Below, piece after piece: positions 63,110 to 64,000 of a stretch of DNA of 64,000 nucleotides. The position numbers were made by a program, and so were the translations under genes. Every line of letters begins with the position of its first letter. The stretch's first letter is position 1. The stretch covers positions 62,001 to 126,000 of the forward strand of contig CM125795.1 in assembly GCA_052171275.1 (NCBI GenBank), in the 5' to 3' direction. Below the pieces are notes generated by a model that did no database searches, was not told the DNA's origin, and saw only the letters and a program-made list of their open reading frames with translations. Source of the DNA: Arsenophonus sp052171275. GTDB lineage: Bacteria > Pseudomonadota > Gammaproteobacteria > Enterobacterales > Enterobacteriaceae.

Positions 63110-64000
63110 AATTTAATGAAATGTTTTGCACTTAAAATCGTATAGTTTTCTTAATAGTTTATTATATCTTATTGTTTTACTTATTTCATAACTAATTTAA
63201 ATTAAATTTTAAAAAATAATAAATAATAAATCATAAATATAACCGTTTATTTATTCACTTGTTGATAAACTTTTTATTAAATGAATTTTATTTTAAAAAA
63301 ATAATTTTATTAAAAAATAAATATCAAATATCTTATGTAAATAATATAATTTTCTTTTAATAATTTTATAAAATTTATACTTTAATCAAATTAAATTGAG
63401 ATTATATTTTATATTATATTGTTTATATATAAACGATTAATAATTTGAAATCAATTAGTTAATTAAACTAATATTAAATAAATTTTTACATATTCTAAAT
63501 TAATAATATTAATTTAGAAAAATATAAATAATTAATATAATTATTTGTTTAAAATTATTTTCCAAATTTGCTTTACTTTAAGAATTGTTTATATATTTAT
63601 AATTTATAATTTTCAATTATTCTAATTTTATATAAAATATTTTTAATTTTTAAAATATATCCTCTTATTGCATTAATATCTTACTTATTTTATGTTGTTT
63701 TTATTTTTTTTATTTATTAGAAAGTTTATAGAAAATCATATATTTTGATGAAAATATAATAATATAATCATATGAAATTAATTATATTAATACTATTTTA
63801 TATTTATTTTTTTGTTTTGCTATTTATATATTATTATTTTGATTTTTATTAATGTTTAATTAATTTACGAATATTTAGTTATTAATATATAAATTTTAAA
63901 TTTTATTTTCTATTATAAATATAATTTTTACTTATCAATGTTTTAAAAATATTATTTAGCATAGTATTATAGTTTATAATATAAATTATTTATTTATAGA

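Larger units (their letters stand above)
55488..64000. other. 8.5-kb AT-rich desert, in part the acrAB graveyard
   Basis: No intact gene. In E. coli tomB, acrB and acrA follow hha on the minus strand, then acrR on the plus strand. Remnants of acrB are recognisable (55.9-59.06 kb) and a possible acrA start lies at 60.77-60.87 kb. Several long inverted repeats (56102-56207, 56308-56337, 60431-60452, 62375-62404, 63026-63050, 63058-63109) and one 14-base tandem repeat (61877-61918) occur. Beyond 61 kb I can assign nothing. Confidence 0.6.

Overview
The window reads as a piece of the chromosome of a host-restricted, genome-reduced gammaproteobacterium of the order Enterobacterales, most likely an insect endosymbiont. 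Reasons: every recognisable protein is a close homologue of an E. coli protein and has nearly the same length; spacers are roughly nine-tenths A+T by eye; only about 27 kb of 64 kb is coding; and several genes are visibly decaying where they stand. The Arsenophonus/Aschnera-like symbionts of blood-feeding flies are one possible home, but that is inference and nothing here proves a genus.

From brnQ to hha the gene order follows E. coli K-12 minutes 9-10.5 with losses and no inversions: brnQ - (queA relic) - tgt - yajC - secD - secF - nrdR - ribD - ribH - nusB - thiL - pgpA | dxs - ispA | thiI | yajR | cyoEDCBA | bolA - (tig relic) - clpP - clpX - lon - (hupB relic) - ppiD - ffs - hha - (acrB/acrA relics). 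talB at the left end lies elsewhere in E. coli, so a rearrangement point lies between talB and brnQ.

Region by region: 1-2335 empty; talB 2336-3286; a 5-kb desert with dense long palindromes where E. coli synteny would put sbcCD and phoBR; brnQ; a decayed queA; the tgt-yajC-secDF cluster (tRNA queuosine base exchange, Sec translocation); nrdR-ribD-ribH-nusB-thiL-pgpA (nucleotide-reductase control, riboflavin, transcription antitermination, thiamine diphosphate, phosphatidylglycerol); dxs-ispA (isoprenoids); thiI; yajR and the cytochrome bo3 operon on the minus strand; a 5-kb desert; bolA and a dead trigger factor gene; the proteolysis block clpP-clpX-lon with a preserved sigma-32-type promoter at lon; a hupB remnant; ppiD; a 5-kb desert ending in the 4.5S RNA gene, which has a near-consensus promoter; hha with its own promoter and terminator; and 8.7 kb of acrAB graveyard.

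The retained genes serve core needs: respiration, protein export and quality control, tRNA modification, and cofactor steps useful to a vitamin-providing symbiont. I did not find a new multi-gene system. The most unusual signal is in the non-coding part: many very long perfect inverted repeats, one of them a 52-base perfect palindrome, unrelated to each other in sequence, together with recognisable gene fossils (tig, queA, acrB, hupB) whose neighbours and control signals remain sharp.
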